Shown piece after piece: positions 33,730 through 41,211 of a stretch of 64,000 bases of DNA. This DNA is from an uncultured Lachnoclostridium sp. (lineage in GTDB: Bacteria > Bacillota > Clostridia > Lachnospirales > Lachnospiraceae): contig CAOJBY010000008.1 in the NCBI GenBank assembly GCA_948330435.1, positions 62,001 through 126,000 on the forward strand. Direction: 5' to 3'. Below the pieces are notes generated by a model. It was not told the origin of the DNA, did no database searches, and saw only the letters and a list, made by a program, of their open reading frames with translations. Each line of letters opens with the position of its first letter. Positions within the stretch are counted from its first letter, which is position 1. The translations under genes were made by a program, and so were the position numbers.

Positions 33730-35295
33730 TTACCTTTTTTGTGCCTCCTTTAAAAACTCTATCAGTTCCGTTTCACTATTGGGGAATCGGCTATATTTTT
33801 CATGGTATGTCCATCTCGTTTCCCCATGCTGCCCCGTTGGAGGTTTCGGCCCTCCTATCAGATGGTAATATACGCTCTCAAATAATTCCTCGCTATGGTG
33901 CAGCAAACGTCTTTCATATACCTCTGCAATCAACTGGGCTCCATTCTCAAAAATATATCTGTAGTATCTGACGGCAATATGTTTATCTGTATACCACACC
34001 CCCCAACTCTTATAATCTCTCAGCCATTCCTTACGTTGCTCATTATTTTTCAATATTGGCAGCCCATGGGGTAAATCCTCCATTCCCTCTTCCATTTCCA
34101 AATCTGTCACCATGCTTGCCAATGCTCCGACAATAATCTTCTGACGCTCCAGGTACTTCTTATCCGCCGCTGAAAGCTCCTTGTCCATTATTGTCGCTAG
34201 GAGCCTGTCCAATTTCTCTTTCTGTTCTTCTAAAAAATATTTTACCGTGTATTCTTCCTCGGGTGATCTTTCGGCTCCATCCACCTCCTTTCCATCAATT
34301 GTACGAATAATGTCCTGCTGCTTTTTCCATGCTTTCCAACAGGATTCACATTCCTTTCGTCCTGCTACCTGCTGCTCCGGCCGGCTCCCCCACTCCTGTC
34401 TTTCACAATGGCTTACATCTGGAGGACATTGCCCCTTATCACAGCATTTCCTCCAATCCTCCATTTCAATGACAACACTTGTCTCCTGTATGGGCTCCTG
34501 CTCTTCATCAGTATCATTTATGCTCGATGTCAAGCATTCCGCTTCCCGTTGCTCCTGTGCCTTTTTAATCGCCCACACATTCCACATGGCCTGAATCTCT
34601 CTGGCCAGATAAAACCAGTCATAATTCCCCAGGCAATTATGCTCTCCATCTAAAAGCTGTATGTATTTATCAAAAAGATTAATGCTGGCTACCTTATCGT
34701 TAACTCGAAAATACCACGTCCTGGAATTAGTTCCGAGCATAGCCTTTATTTGTTCCGGGCTTTTATTTACATCAGCTACTCGGTTATAAAAATCCCGCTT
34801 CATCCACTCGTGTTTACATTCGATAAAATACAGGGCAAACGCTTGTAAATATTTACACTGTCTGTCATCCGGCTCTGATAACTCTGTTTTGGGCTCCCGT
34901 GATGTTGCTTTGACCTTCCGTATTTCCTTTACGGTCATATCGGGGTTTACGTTTTCCAATTGTTCGTCCGAAAGATAGAGCATCTCCTGCAATTGGCTCT
35001 TCCCATATTCACAGTATTTTTCCTCTAGCATTGGACTATTACCATTTTTAGAAAACTTCTTGTTGATCTTCATTGCATGATCCGTGGTCTGCCTGGCCAT
35101 ACCAAACTTATCTAATGCCATGTCATGAATATTTTCATATCCACCAGCTAGATACAGCTCCTGTTCTTTGGCTTTTCTTAAAAAAAATCCAATTGCCACA
35201 TAATTGGCGGCCATATTCAACTGCTTTTCTATGATAATGTCGCATACATCATCAAATGACAGGTTGTCATAGGACTTTTGAAGACTTTCCAACAT
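33730..35295 (-). CDS. large phage protein of unknown function, replication region
   Basis: Protein of 521 residues. The first 110 residues (LNMAANYVAIGFFLRKAKEQELYLAGGYENIHDMALDKFGMARQTTDHAMKINKKF) look like a DUF3102-type helical domain with an HTH-like character, as in phage and plasmid proteins near replication or partition genes. The centre has an acidic linker, a cysteine-rich stretch (CCDKGQCPPDVSHC, CESCW) that may bind zinc, and a helical C terminus. The ATG at 35295 is set by AAAGGAGGG. No enzymatic motif is evident. Confidence 0.6.
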   Translation of the reverse strand: MLESLQKSYDNLSFDDVCDIIIEKQLNMAANYVAIGFFLRKAKEQELYLAGGYENIHDMALDKFGMARQTTDHAMKINKKFSKNGNSPMLEEKYCEYGKSQLQEMLYLSDEQLENVNPDMTVKEIRKVKATSREPKTELSEPDDRQCKYLQAFALYFIECKHEWMKRDFYNRVADVNKSPEQIKAMLGTNSRTWYFRVNDKVASINLFDKYIQLLDGEHNCLGNYDWFYLAREIQAMWNVWAIKKAQEQREAECLTSSINDTDEEQEPIQETSVVIEMEDWRKCCDKGQCPPDVSHCERQEWGSRPEQQVAGRKECESCWKAWKKQQDIIRTIDGKEVDGAERSPEEEYTVKYFLEEQKEKLDRLLATIMDKELSAADKKYLERQKIIVGALASMVTDLEMEEGMEDLPHGLPILKNNEQRKEWLRDYKSWGVWYTDKHIAVRYYRYIFENGAQLIAEVYERRLLHHSEELFESVYYHLIGGPKPPTGQHGETRWTYHEKYSRFPNSETELIEFLKEAQKR

Positions 35296-35375
35296 CCACC
35301 CTCCTTTCAGCATGTTTTGACCCCAGCATCATCCCATGTAACATTTTATAATTTCCCTCCTAAATTTCAGTTTTG

Positions 35376-35393
35376 ATGTGTAACAATACACAT
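35376..35393. promoter_or_regulatory. operator-like palindrome near the RHH gene 3' end
   Basis: Perfect inverted repeat ATGTGTA-ACAA-TACACAT. It resembles the site at 35575 in 14 of 18 positions and precedes the downstream gene, so the RHH product may repress both. Confidence 0.55.
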
Positions 35394-35395
35394 AA

Positions 35396-35560
35396 TTAAG
35401 CTACCCTTTCGAGGTATTCATCCAGTGCTTTCCGGATTACCCATGATAAGGGCCTTTCCGTCTGGAGACAATAATTGCATAACCTCTGGTACTGCTCCGG
35501 CTCCATGCTTATGTCCTTTCGGATGCATTTCTTTGATTCCTCAATCTTTGGTCTTCCCAT
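35396..35560 (-). CDS. ribbon-helix-helix (CopG/Arc-like) regulator
   Basis: Small protein of 54 residues: MGRPKIEESKKCIRKDISM, EPEQYQRLCNYCLQTERPL, SWVIRKALDEYLERVA. The beta strand (CIRKDISM) followed by two helices is the RHH pattern, with EESKKCIRKDI for the operator contact. GGAGG precedes the ATG at 35560. Palindromic sites with a shared core flank the gene at 35376 and 35575. It is too short for common ORF lists and is a likely autoregulated repressor of the replication-partition block. Confidence 0.75.
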   Translation of the reverse strand: MGRPKIEESKKCIRKDISMEPEQYQRLCNYCLQTERPLSWVIRKALDEYLERVA

Positions 35561-35574
35561 GTAACCTCCATTCC

Positions 35575-35592
35575 CTATGTATCAATACACAG
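35575..35592. promoter_or_regulatory. operator-like site upstream of the RHH gene
   Basis: CTATGTATCAATACACAG, sharing the CAATACACA core with the palindrome at 35376. It overlaps the leader just before the RHH ribosome site. Confidence 0.5.
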
Positions 35593-35605
35593 TAATTTCC
35601 ATTTT

Positions 35606-35872
35606 TCAGTATACGCCGGCATCCTCATAAAATACGATGCTATGCTCAAATGCTTTATTTGCTCGAATATCATTAAATCCGGTGTACTGGCAGACCGTCT
35701 CAGGATCAACCTGATACTTTTTAAACAGCAACACCCCTTTTTTGCACGGCTCCACTAATACATCCCCTGGGAGGATAAAGGTGCTTCCAGTTAGCAGAAG
35801 CTTGACATAATACCCCTCTATCCATTCGCTGGTGTCCATGTGCTTGGCTCGGTATAATATTTCTCTGCTCAT
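35606..35872 (-). CDS. YopX-family phage protein
   Basis: Protein of 88 residues with the YopX pattern: ILYRAKHMDTSEWIEGYYVKLLLTGSTFILPGD and QVDPETVCQYTGFNDIRANKAFEHSIVFYED. YopX proteins are common in Firmicutes prophages and form beta-rich rings in structures; their function is unknown. AGGAGG precedes the ATG at 35872. The stop of the methyltransferase gene overlaps the leader. Confidence 0.82.
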   Translation of the reverse strand: MSREILYRAKHMDTSEWIEGYYVKLLLTGSTFILPGDVLVEPCKKGVLLFKKYQVDPETVCQYTGFNDIRANKAFEHSIVFYEDAGVY

Positions 35873-35882
35873 GCCTGACCTC

Positions 35883-37520
35883 CTATGCAAATTTTAACTG
35901 TCCCGATTCTTCGGCTGATATTTGGATATTTCCGGTGCGTTTCGCCTTGCATAGTTCCGGTAGATTGGCCCTTACCAATGCTGCCGGTATTGGCGGGCAT
36001 ACAGCATTACCGCAACGCTTGACCTGCTCAGAGCGAGGATATGATTTTCCAGCATAATCATGGTCAATGATGTAATCATCCGGAAAGCCCTGACAACCAT
36101 ATAATTCATGAGGATCTAGCATCCGTAAACCAATATCTACAATGGCATAATCTACCCCCTTAATTGTGACCAGCCCAAACCTGTCATTGCCCGTTATCGT
36201 GTCTAATGGTTCTTTGATGTCCTGCCCTGTTCCCTGTCCGTAATATTTAACCAAAAAGGCCCTTGCCTCTCCAAAATGCCCGTCACCTGCTGTTATTGTA
36301 GGTATGGGATTTGCAATATCTTTACCATCACAGTTATTATTCATTTGCACTAGATAGGATGCATATTCCTGGCAGAATGCACTGACCAAGCCGTACCTAT
36401 TTGAGCCATCCACAGTCATGATCGGATCTTTCATTGCCTGTCCCCTGACCTCCTTACTTGCCGTCTCCGAATGATATTGGATTAGGGTTGGTGCTAAAAT
36501 AGACTCCACCAAGCAATGCTCATTTTTCCCAACTATTGTTGTTAACGGCTCACTTATGTCTTTGCTTCGATCCTTTGCAAATCCGGTCTGTCCAATCATT
36601 GCAATATATGGCCGTACCACACCGAATCCATTCTTCCCGGTTATGGTTGGCAAGGGAGCCTTTAAATCTTTTAAGCGTCTGTCATCTCCTCCATCGTGAT
36701 TAATCTGGATTAGGAATGGTTCCGGATTCTCCAGGACGAACTTTTTCAAACCCTTGGCAATCCGCCGCATAGTGTTTTCCGCAAGTGGACGCTGTGCCCG
36801 GATACCATACTTTTCCCAGATTTCATCCTTGGTATCAAAGATACTTGGACACGGCCTACTAAAATCTATCTGTGTATATGCTCCTATGTACGGCTCCATC
36901 ATTCCGGCTTTAACCACTTCGCTGTCTCTGGGGGCATGTGTCGGGGTCGGCCAGATAATAGGCTTACTGTCACATCGAGCAATCAGAAAAAACCTTTTTC
37001 GCATGGTGGGGGCACCATAATCAGCCGCCACAAGCTCTTTTGTCTGCACCTCATAACCTAAATCTTTAAGCTGCCGCAAAAACTTTCGGTATGTATAACC
37101 ACTTTTAGCCTTAATGGGCCTGTGTGCCCGGTTCAGCGGCCCCCAGGTTTTAAACTCCTCTACATTTTCGAGCATAATTACCCTCGGGCGGACAAGTGCG
37201 GCCCAGCGGAGTGCCACCCATGCAAGCCCACGAATGTTTTTATCTTTTGGTTTACCGCCTTTTGCCTTGCTAAAATGCTTGCAATCTGGGGAAAACCAGG
37301 CCAAGGCCACGGGATGGCCGTTACATACCTCAACCGGATCTATATCCCATACGCTCTCACAATAGTGCTTTGTATTAGGATGATTGGTCTTGTGCATCCG
37401 GATAGCTTCCGGGTCGTGATTGATTGCGATATCTACACCATATCCGGTCGCCATCTCAATTCCGGTGCTGGCACCGCCACCACCGGCGAAGTTATCCACT
37501 ATTAGTTCACCATTTATCAT
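35883..37520 (-). CDS. phage DNA cytosine-5 methyltransferase with internal repeats
   Basis: C5 methyltransferase of 545 residues. Motif I is VDNFAGGGGASTG (8-20). Motif IV is SPDCKHFSKAKGG, with nucleophile C80 following Asp instead of the usual Pro. Motif VI is ENVEEF, and CGNAVCPPIPAALVRANLP is the final motif. Between them (about residues 270-450) five modules of the form P-L/I-x-T-I/V-x(4-6)-FG/YG-x-V recur, for example APLPTITGKNGFGVVRP, EPLTTIVGKNEH and EPLDTITGNDRFGLV. No restriction enzyme lies nearby, so it is probably an orphan enzyme that protects phage DNA. The ATG at 37520 lacks a clear ribosome site. Confidence 0.85.
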   Translation of the reverse strand: MINGELIVDNFAGGGGASTGIEMATGYGVDIAINHDPEAIRMHKTNHPNTKHYCESVWDIDPVEVCNGHPVALAWFSPDCKHFSKAKGGKPKDKNIRGLAWVALRWAALVRPRVIMLENVEEFKTWGPLNRAHRPIKAKSGYTYRKFLRQLKDLGYEVQTKELVAADYGAPTMRKRFFLIARCDSKPIIWPTPTHAPRDSEVVKAGMMEPYIGAYTQIDFSRPCPSIFDTKDEIWEKYGIRAQRPLAENTMRRIAKGLKKFVLENPEPFLIQINHDGGDDRRLKDLKAPLPTITGKNGFGVVRPYIAMIGQTGFAKDRSKDISEPLTTIVGKNEHCLVESILAPTLIQYHSETASKEVRGQAMKDPIMTVDGSNRYGLVSAFCQEYASYLVQMNNNCDGKDIANPIPTITAGDGHFGEARAFLVKYYGQGTGQDIKEPLDTITGNDRFGLVTIKGVDYAIVDIGLRMLDPHELYGCQGFPDDYIIDHDYAGKSYPRSEQVKRCGNAVCPPIPAALVRANLPELCKAKRTGNIQISAEESGQLKFA

Positions 37521-37588
37521 GATTTTGAAAGGAGCCAGGATATCCTTTACGCTGGCCAGCGGCTCCGGCCTCCTTTCTTTCCTAAATT

Positions 37589-37906
37589 TCAGTTTAGCTG
37601 TGTAAACCTGAGCATAAAATTGTCTTTCCAGTCACGATGCTTCTGCTCATATTCTTCTATCATCTTACGGAGCTTTGAGATCTCTTCCATGCGGTCATCA
37701 TCACATTTATCTATGTCTTCCCTAAAATACTTACAATATTGCTCTTGATCCAGCTGTTTTGTCTTCATGGTTATTCCGCATACAAAAGTCCTCTGTGCAA
37801 TTCTTAGACAATACCGGGCATAATCAATATTCTGTTCTGTTACACGTACTGGCAAAGCCCAATTCATGCGGTTACCACAATTAATGCATTTTCGCTTTTT
37901 ACTCAC
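37589..37906 (-). CDS. small zinc-ribbon-like phage protein
   Basis: Protein of 105 residues. CINCGNRM at the N terminus and later cysteines (RYCLRIAQRTFVCG) could bind one zinc. The C-terminal half is charged coiled coil (MEEISKLRKMIEEYEQKHRDWK). I do not recognise a family. It lies upstream of the methyltransferase in the same orientation with a small gap, so it may be early-expressed with it. Confidence 0.6.
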   Translation of the reverse strand: MSKKRKCINCGNRMNWALPVRVTEQNIDYARYCLRIAQRTFVCGITMKTKQLDQEQYCKYFREDIDKCDDDRMEEISKLRKMIEEYEQKHRDWKDNFMLRFTQLN

Positions 37907-37987
37907 CCTATTACCTCCTTAAATCCTAAATCATGGCTTACTTTGTGATAGATTATTGGGCCATGAGGTAAGCACTCGCTTAATAAG

Positions 37988-38218
37988 TTAATTTTCAGCT
38001 GATAATTCTGGAATAAATTGAAAAGTCCATGCTTCGTCATGCAAAATTTCTAGGTTTCCATCAGAATTAATGACTAAAACATCCAAAAACTTAGGCTTTA
38101 TAATGCTGGATGTAAAATCCGTACCATCTGAAAATTCAATATTACTAAGTGCAACAGCTCTCAAAGCTTTTTCTCCGTGAATAACTTTGAATTTACTTAA
38201 ATCAATTCCATGTAACAA
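37988..38218 (-). CDS. hypothetical phage protein, beta-rich
   Basis: Protein of 76 residues (MLHGIDLSKFKVIHGEKALRAVALSNIEFSDG...). Alternating hydrophobic pattern (FLDVLVINSDGNLEILHDEAWTFQFIPE) suggests a beta-rich small domain, as in many early phage proteins. No family recognised. GGAGGAAAT lies before the ATG. Composition is AT-rich like the other small early genes here. Confidence 0.55.
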   Translation of the reverse strand: MLHGIDLSKFKVIHGEKALRAVALSNIEFSDGTDFTSSIIKPKFLDVLVINSDGNLEILHDEAWTFQFIPELSAEN

Positions 38219-38233
38219 TCTCTATTTCCTCCT

Positions 38234-38425
38234 TTAAATTTCAGTATATGTCTTCGTGATTTTACAAAAGATACTATAAAATTGTTTTCCACCTTGTTCT
38301 TTTAGACGTTCTATAAAATCATATCCCCACTCTTTGCAATACTGCATCAATCCATCCGCTATCAACTTCGGAAAATTTGTACATGGAGGTTCATAGTCGA
38401 ATATTGATAACTGCTTATATTCCAT
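38234..38425 (-). CDS. small phage protein with clamp-binding-like motif
   Basis: Protein of 63 residues starting MEYKQLSIFDYEPP. QLSIF matches the usual sliding-clamp binding pentapeptide (QLSLF-like) near its N terminus, followed by a helical LIADGLMQYCKEWGYDFIERLKEQGG. It could recruit or block the host DnaN clamp, but this rests on the motif alone. The gene lies in a run of small early genes. Confidence 0.55.
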   Translation of the reverse strand: MEYKQLSIFDYEPPCTNFPKLIADGLMQYCKEWGYDFIERLKEQGGKQFYSIFCKITKTYTEI

Positions 38426-38459
38426 TCTTATTTCTAGGTTCCTCCTTTTCTAAATCCTA

Positions 38460-38606
38460 CTATTTACAATCATGTTGTTCCTTAAATTTTTCTTTTGTCT
38501 TACAGCTTCCGTCTTCATACTCTTCTGGAACAGGAGCGCTATCAAAACATTCATCAAAAAATTCACAAGTTACACATTCTACCAGTCGTTCCTTATCACT
38601 TTTCAT
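38460..38606 (-). CDS. cysteine-rich 48-residue early protein
   Basis: Short frame MKSDKERLVECVTCEFFDECF...EDGSCKTKEKFKEQHDCK with six cysteines, including CVTC and EFFDEC spacings that could bind zinc. The ribosome site GGGGGTAATTA precedes the ATG at 38606. Similar Cys-rich small proteins with an (E)C..CE..DEC pattern are common in Clostridia prophages, function unknown. Confidence 0.55.
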   Translation of the reverse strand: MKSDKERLVECVTCEFFDECFDSAPVPEEYEDGSCKTKEKFKEQHDCK

Positions 38607-38715
38607 TAATTACCCCCTAAATTCTTTATTGACTTTCTACCTAAAGTCTTTATAATTTTATTTATAGCCCTTTCCTTAGTAGGTTAAAAATTTTATATAA
38701 GGAAGGATGATGCGT

Positions 38716-38784
38716 ATGTCTAATCGTGACATTTTAGGTGTATTATCAATTGTATTACAACTATTAGCGTTGCTTTGTAGATAA
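38716..38784 (+). CDS. 22-residue hydrophobic peptide (candidate toxin-like)
   Basis: Plus-strand frame MSNRDILGVLSIVLQLLALLCR with GGAAGG 9-14 bases upstream, one predicted membrane helix and a basic last residue. It runs against all neighbouring early genes, in the only gap (38607-38836) longer than 200 bases in this stretch. Features resemble type I toxins, but no antisense RNA is evident. It could be chance. Confidence 0.35.
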   Translation: MSNRDILGVLSIVLQLLALLCR

Positions 38785-38836
38785 CCATTATCCCGACCCA
38801 AATTTATGTTACCGAACGGGTATGGGGCTATTTTAG

Positions 38837-39109
38837 CTAAATCCTAACTTCATCAGCCCAAACAGTTCCAGTGCATCCCCATTTATAACCATACCAATAG
38901 CAGTATTTTCCACTCAAAACCGGATATTCTTGACACTCCAATTCATATGGGGCTATCACCTTGGCCTTATAAACGCCATTTGGTACTTTCCCATACTTTT
39001 TCCTTATTCTCACGCTTTCTCTGTTGCTGTGCTCGACTTTAATTACAGCGATATCTCCGATTTCTAGTCTCATTAACGGGTGCATCCAGTCATATTCTAT
39101 TTGTTTCAT
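38837..39109 (-). CDS. hypothetical phage protein
   Basis: Protein of 90 residues (MKQIEYDWMHPLMRLEIGDIAVIKVEHSNRESVRIRKKYGKVPNGVYKAKVIA...). Several aromatic residues near the C terminus (KYCYWYGYKWGCTGTVWADEV) and basic residues give it a nucleic acid or cell-wall-binding look, but no family is recognised. AGGG before the ATG at 39109 is a better site than that for the in-frame ATG at 39133. Confidence 0.5.
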   Translation of the reverse strand: MKQIEYDWMHPLMRLEIGDIAVIKVEHSNRESVRIRKKYGKVPNGVYKAKVIAPYELECQEYPVLSGKYCYWYGYKWGCTGTVWADEVRI

Positions 39110-39129
39110 ATTCCCTTCACCCTCTAAAT

Positions 39130-39273
39130 TCAAATATCTTCATCGTCATAAATTATCCCGTTGGATGCTTTTGTTTCTTCCTCGTAGTCGCAATTCTGAT
39201 CTAACAATTCTATTAAATCGTCCACATCCGAAAAATAAAACATCATGCCATTCAGTCTTACTTGTACTCCCAT
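39130..39273 (-). CDS. acidic 47-residue early protein
   Basis: Frame MGVQVRLNGMMFYFSDVDDLIELLDQ...EEETKASNGIIYDDEDI behind GGAGAAGC, overlapping the next gene's leader. It is strongly acidic at its C terminus. Small acidic phage proteins sometimes mimic DNA, but nothing specific can be claimed. Confidence 0.5.
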   Translation of the reverse strand: MGVQVRLNGMMFYFSDVDDLIELLDQNCDYEEETKASNGIIYDDEDI

Positions 39274-39299
39274 GCTTCTCCTCTCCTAAACCCTAATTT

Positions 39300-39434
39300 T
39301 TACCATAAATACCGCCCAATCTGGCAGCCTTTTCCATTTCCAAAGTCCGCTTTTATCGTGCAACCGTCAGCACCTACATACATACTTGTAATCTGCTCCA
39401 TGTTGATAATTGACTTCTTATCAATGCTCTCCAT
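39300..39434 (-). CDS. possible 44-residue early protein
   Basis: Frame MESIDKKSIINMEQITSMYVGADGC...GKGCQIGRYLW. The ribosome site is weak (GGAG-less). A better site (GGGGGAAAGG) precedes an overlapping 32-residue frame beginning MSDMEVIESFQNAW at 39467. The two may be parts of one gene with a frameshift. Low confidence. Confidence 0.3.
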   Translation of the reverse strand: MESIDKKSIINMEQITSMYVGADGCTIKADFGNGKGCQIGRYLW

Positions 39435-39661
39435 GCATTCTGAAAACTTTCGATTACTTCCATATCCGACATAACCTTTCCCCCTTTCTTATATCATGTC
39501 ACCCAGAATGCGGGCCGACTGAAATTCTCTCTGGCCTTTTTCGTCTTCCAATCTCTTTTCCTGCCTAAAGCAATAAGCAGTTCCTTTCTCTGCTCTGCTT
39601 TCAACTTAAATCCATGTTTATCCTTTGCTCAATCCTTTCCATGCTTCACCCCTTTTACACT

Positions 39662-40312
39662 TTATAAAAAAATCCCCTGATAAGATGGTTCTGCAGACCC
39701 TTTAGGTACACCAAATACATGGTACAGATTGCAAAAGGATTCCCTGCCTCTGGTATGCGCCATAGTATGATGTATCCGGCAAAGCGCTATAATTTCATTT
39801 TTGCTGTCATCATAATGCATCCTATCATTTCCCATACCTATTGCGTCCAAATGATGAATATCTGCAGGTCTGCCGCAAATACAACATTTTTTATGATGGA
39901 TGCAACTCACCATGTAGTTAAATATATCTCCCGTTCTCTCAAGACCACTCTCACGAAGCGGAATACTATTTTCCAAGGCGAAGTCTATTATAATGTCCAA
40001 AAACTGTCTGGCCGTCTCAATAGAGCATGTGGCCAGACTAAACATTTCTTTCCCAGTCTTTTCTATGTACAGGTACTTCATCCGTGCTTTTAGTTCATCC
40101 GGATAATAGCCTGTCCAGGCGGAAATATCACTCATCATGGCATAGATCTTTTTCCTCTGCTCCGGAGTAATAAACCGCCCATCAAAAACTGTCAGCTCCG
40201 CACTCCTGCTGCACTTTCGTTCCAACATCTCTTTCAACTGGCTTCCTGCTGCCCTCGCCCGAATTTCGGTGCTTCCGTTCCTCAGCTCCGCCTGCATAAT
40301 TTCCACTTCCAT
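39662..40312 (-). CDS. HNHc-type nuclease of the phage recombination group
   Basis: Protein of about 216 residues. The N-terminal half contains TVFDGRFITPEQRKKIYAMMSDISAWTGYYPDELKARMKYLYIEKTG, typical of the phage putative HNHc nuclease family (PF16784, NinB-like position). The C terminus has CCICGRPADIHHLDAIGMG and IIALCRIHHTMAHTRG, with the His and Cys set of an HNH-type nuclease. It probably acts in phage recombination or host DNA breakdown. The start is uncertain: 40312 (ATG after GGGGTGAATCAG) or 40351. Confidence 0.8.
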   Translation of the reverse strand: MEVEIMQAELRNGSTEIRARAAGSQLKEMLERKCSRSAELTVFDGRFITPEQRKKIYAMMSDISAWTGYYPDELKARMKYLYIEKTGKEMFSLATCSIETARQFLDIIIDFALENSIPLRESGLERTGDIFNYMVSCIHHKKCCICGRPADIHHLDAIGMGNDRMHYDDSKNEIIALCRIHHTMAHTRGRESFCNLYHVFGVPKGSAEPSYQGIFL

Positions 40313-40400
40313 CTGATTCACCCCTCGCCCTCTGACAATCACACTTTTCATCCGAATCTAAATTGGCTCCGCAGAAAGGGCACACCTTGTAAAAAGGCAT
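40182..40400 (-). CDS. small zinc-ribbon protein overlapping the HNHc gene
   Basis: Begins MPFYKVCPFCGANLDSDEKCDCQ behind an excellent GGAGGGG site at 40400. The CPFCG...CDC pattern is a zinc knuckle seen at the start of many small Clostridia phage proteins. The frame then runs over the start of the HNHc gene in another frame, ending in a Ser/Gly/Lys-rich tail (72 residues). The N-terminal part is convincing; how much of the tail is needed is not. Confidence 0.55.
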   Translation of the reverse strand: MPFYKVCPFCGANLDSDEKCDCQRARGESDGSGNYAGGAEERKHRNSGEGSRKPVERDVGTKVQQECGADSF

Positions 40401-40502
40401 TCACAATCCCCTCCTTTTCTGCTATAATTGGATTAAGTTCCAAATAGGCCCTTTCTGCTTCCCGGCACGGGGCTTATTTTATTGCTTGTCCTTTCTGGCC
40501 AC

Positions 40503-40625
40503 TCATGCGGTGGCCTCCTGTTTATCTTCTTTCGGTTCAAGTATGATCTGAATATCATACCCTTCTTGCTCTCCCAGGAGCTCCGCAAGAAGATCTACAG
40601 CTTTCTGTATATCCAATCCTTCCAT
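40503..40625 (-). CDS. 40-residue acidic early protein
   Basis: Frame MEGLDIQKAVDLLAELLGEQ followed by EGYDIQIILEPKEDKQEATA, preceded by AAAGGAAAGG. It is the first frame after the tRNA-like gene on the minus strand, in line with the early operon. Helical first half, acidic tail, no known family. Confidence 0.5.
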   Translation of the reverse strand: MEGLDIQKAVDLLAELLGEQEGYDIQIILEPKEDKQEATA

Positions 40626-40697
40626 ACTGCTGCCCCTTTCCTTTTTTTAATTGTATGTATCACTGGTTGTACATCTTTACAGGTGCGCATCTGTAAT

Positions 40698-40771
40698 GGA
40701 GCCACCGGGATTCGAACCCGGATTCAGAGATTGGGGGAGGACTGATGCTCTGCCTATTGAGCTATGGCTCC
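40698..40771 (-). tRNA. tRNA-like gene with enlarged anticodon loop
   Basis: Minus-strand cloverleaf of 74 nt. The acceptor stem GGAGCCA / TGGCTCC is perfect, the D arm is GCTC-AATAGGCA-GAGC, and the T arm CCGGG-TTCGAAT-CCCGG is perfect. The anticodon arm is abnormal: TCAG / CTGA encloses 14 nt (or TCAGT / TCTGA with a mismatch and 12 nt: CCTCCCCCAATC) instead of 7. A Gly(CCC)-type loop expanded by extra C residues is one reading. No CCA is encoded. Decoding is doubtful. It lies at the head of the minus-strand early genes. Confidence 0.75.
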
Positions 40772-40820
40772 GAAGCCCCGAAGGGCTTTTCTTTGTGATT
40801 CTTGCTTCCTCGTTTTCTCC

Positions 40821-40866
40821 CTCTGTGATATAATTCTTGTACAGGTTATTGCAGTAGCCGAGTACA
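40821..40866 (+). promoter_or_regulatory. repeated promoter/hairpin cassette, copy 1
   Basis: CTCTGTGATATAATTC followed by TGTACAGG...GTAGCCGAGTACA. It provides a TATAAT-like -10 (40829-40834) and an imperfect palindrome right after it. Near copies lie at 41472 and 42311. Confidence 0.6.
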
Positions 40867-40884
40867 TAAGAAAGGAATATCTCT

Positions 40885-41211
40885 ATGCAACTAACTAAAG
40901 ATGCTAAATCCATTCTGTTTACCCTATATAAGGAATATGTTGATCGCAGAAAACACGGTTTTTCCAAAACCTTTTCTAAAAATTTTGAAAGTTCCAAATC
41001 CGTCCATGAAAAATACTTTCCCAATTTAATATTTGAGGATGTTGATGGTACACTTTGGGAACTTTCTGATAATAATTTCATTGACGGCTTTTCTGCTGAT
41101 GGTTATATGTATACCTGCTGCTTATCCGATTACGCAATTTCTACATTGGAATCTCAACCCAAAGAAATCTTTTTAAGCATCGCTGAATTTATCAGCAAGT
41201 TTATTCCATAA
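40885..41211 (+). CDS. hypothetical early plus-strand protein, cassette 1
   Basis: Protein of 108 residues (MQLTKDAKSILFTLYKEYVDRRKHGFSKTFSKNFESS...). It has a helical N terminus followed by FPNLIFEDVDGTLWELSDNNFIDG and a long C-terminal helix (DYAISTLESQPKEIFLSIAEFI). The pattern looks like a winged-helix-type small protein, but I cannot name a family. AAAGGAA precedes the ATG. It is AT-rich and driven by the repeated promoter cassette; its 3' end overlaps the Tad2-like gene on the other strand. Confidence 0.6.
   Translation: MQLTKDAKSILFTLYKEYVDRRKHGFSKTFSKNFESSKSVHEKYFPNLIFEDVDGTLWELSDNNFIDGFSADGYMYTCCLSDYAISTLESQPKEIFLSIAEFISKFIP

Noticed and set aside
40780..40800. Small GCCC-CGAA-GGGC hairpin after the tRNA-like gene as a terminator for a plus-strand gene.
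   Set aside because: No plus-strand gene precedes it. It probably belongs to the leader of the minus-strand tRNA-like transcript.
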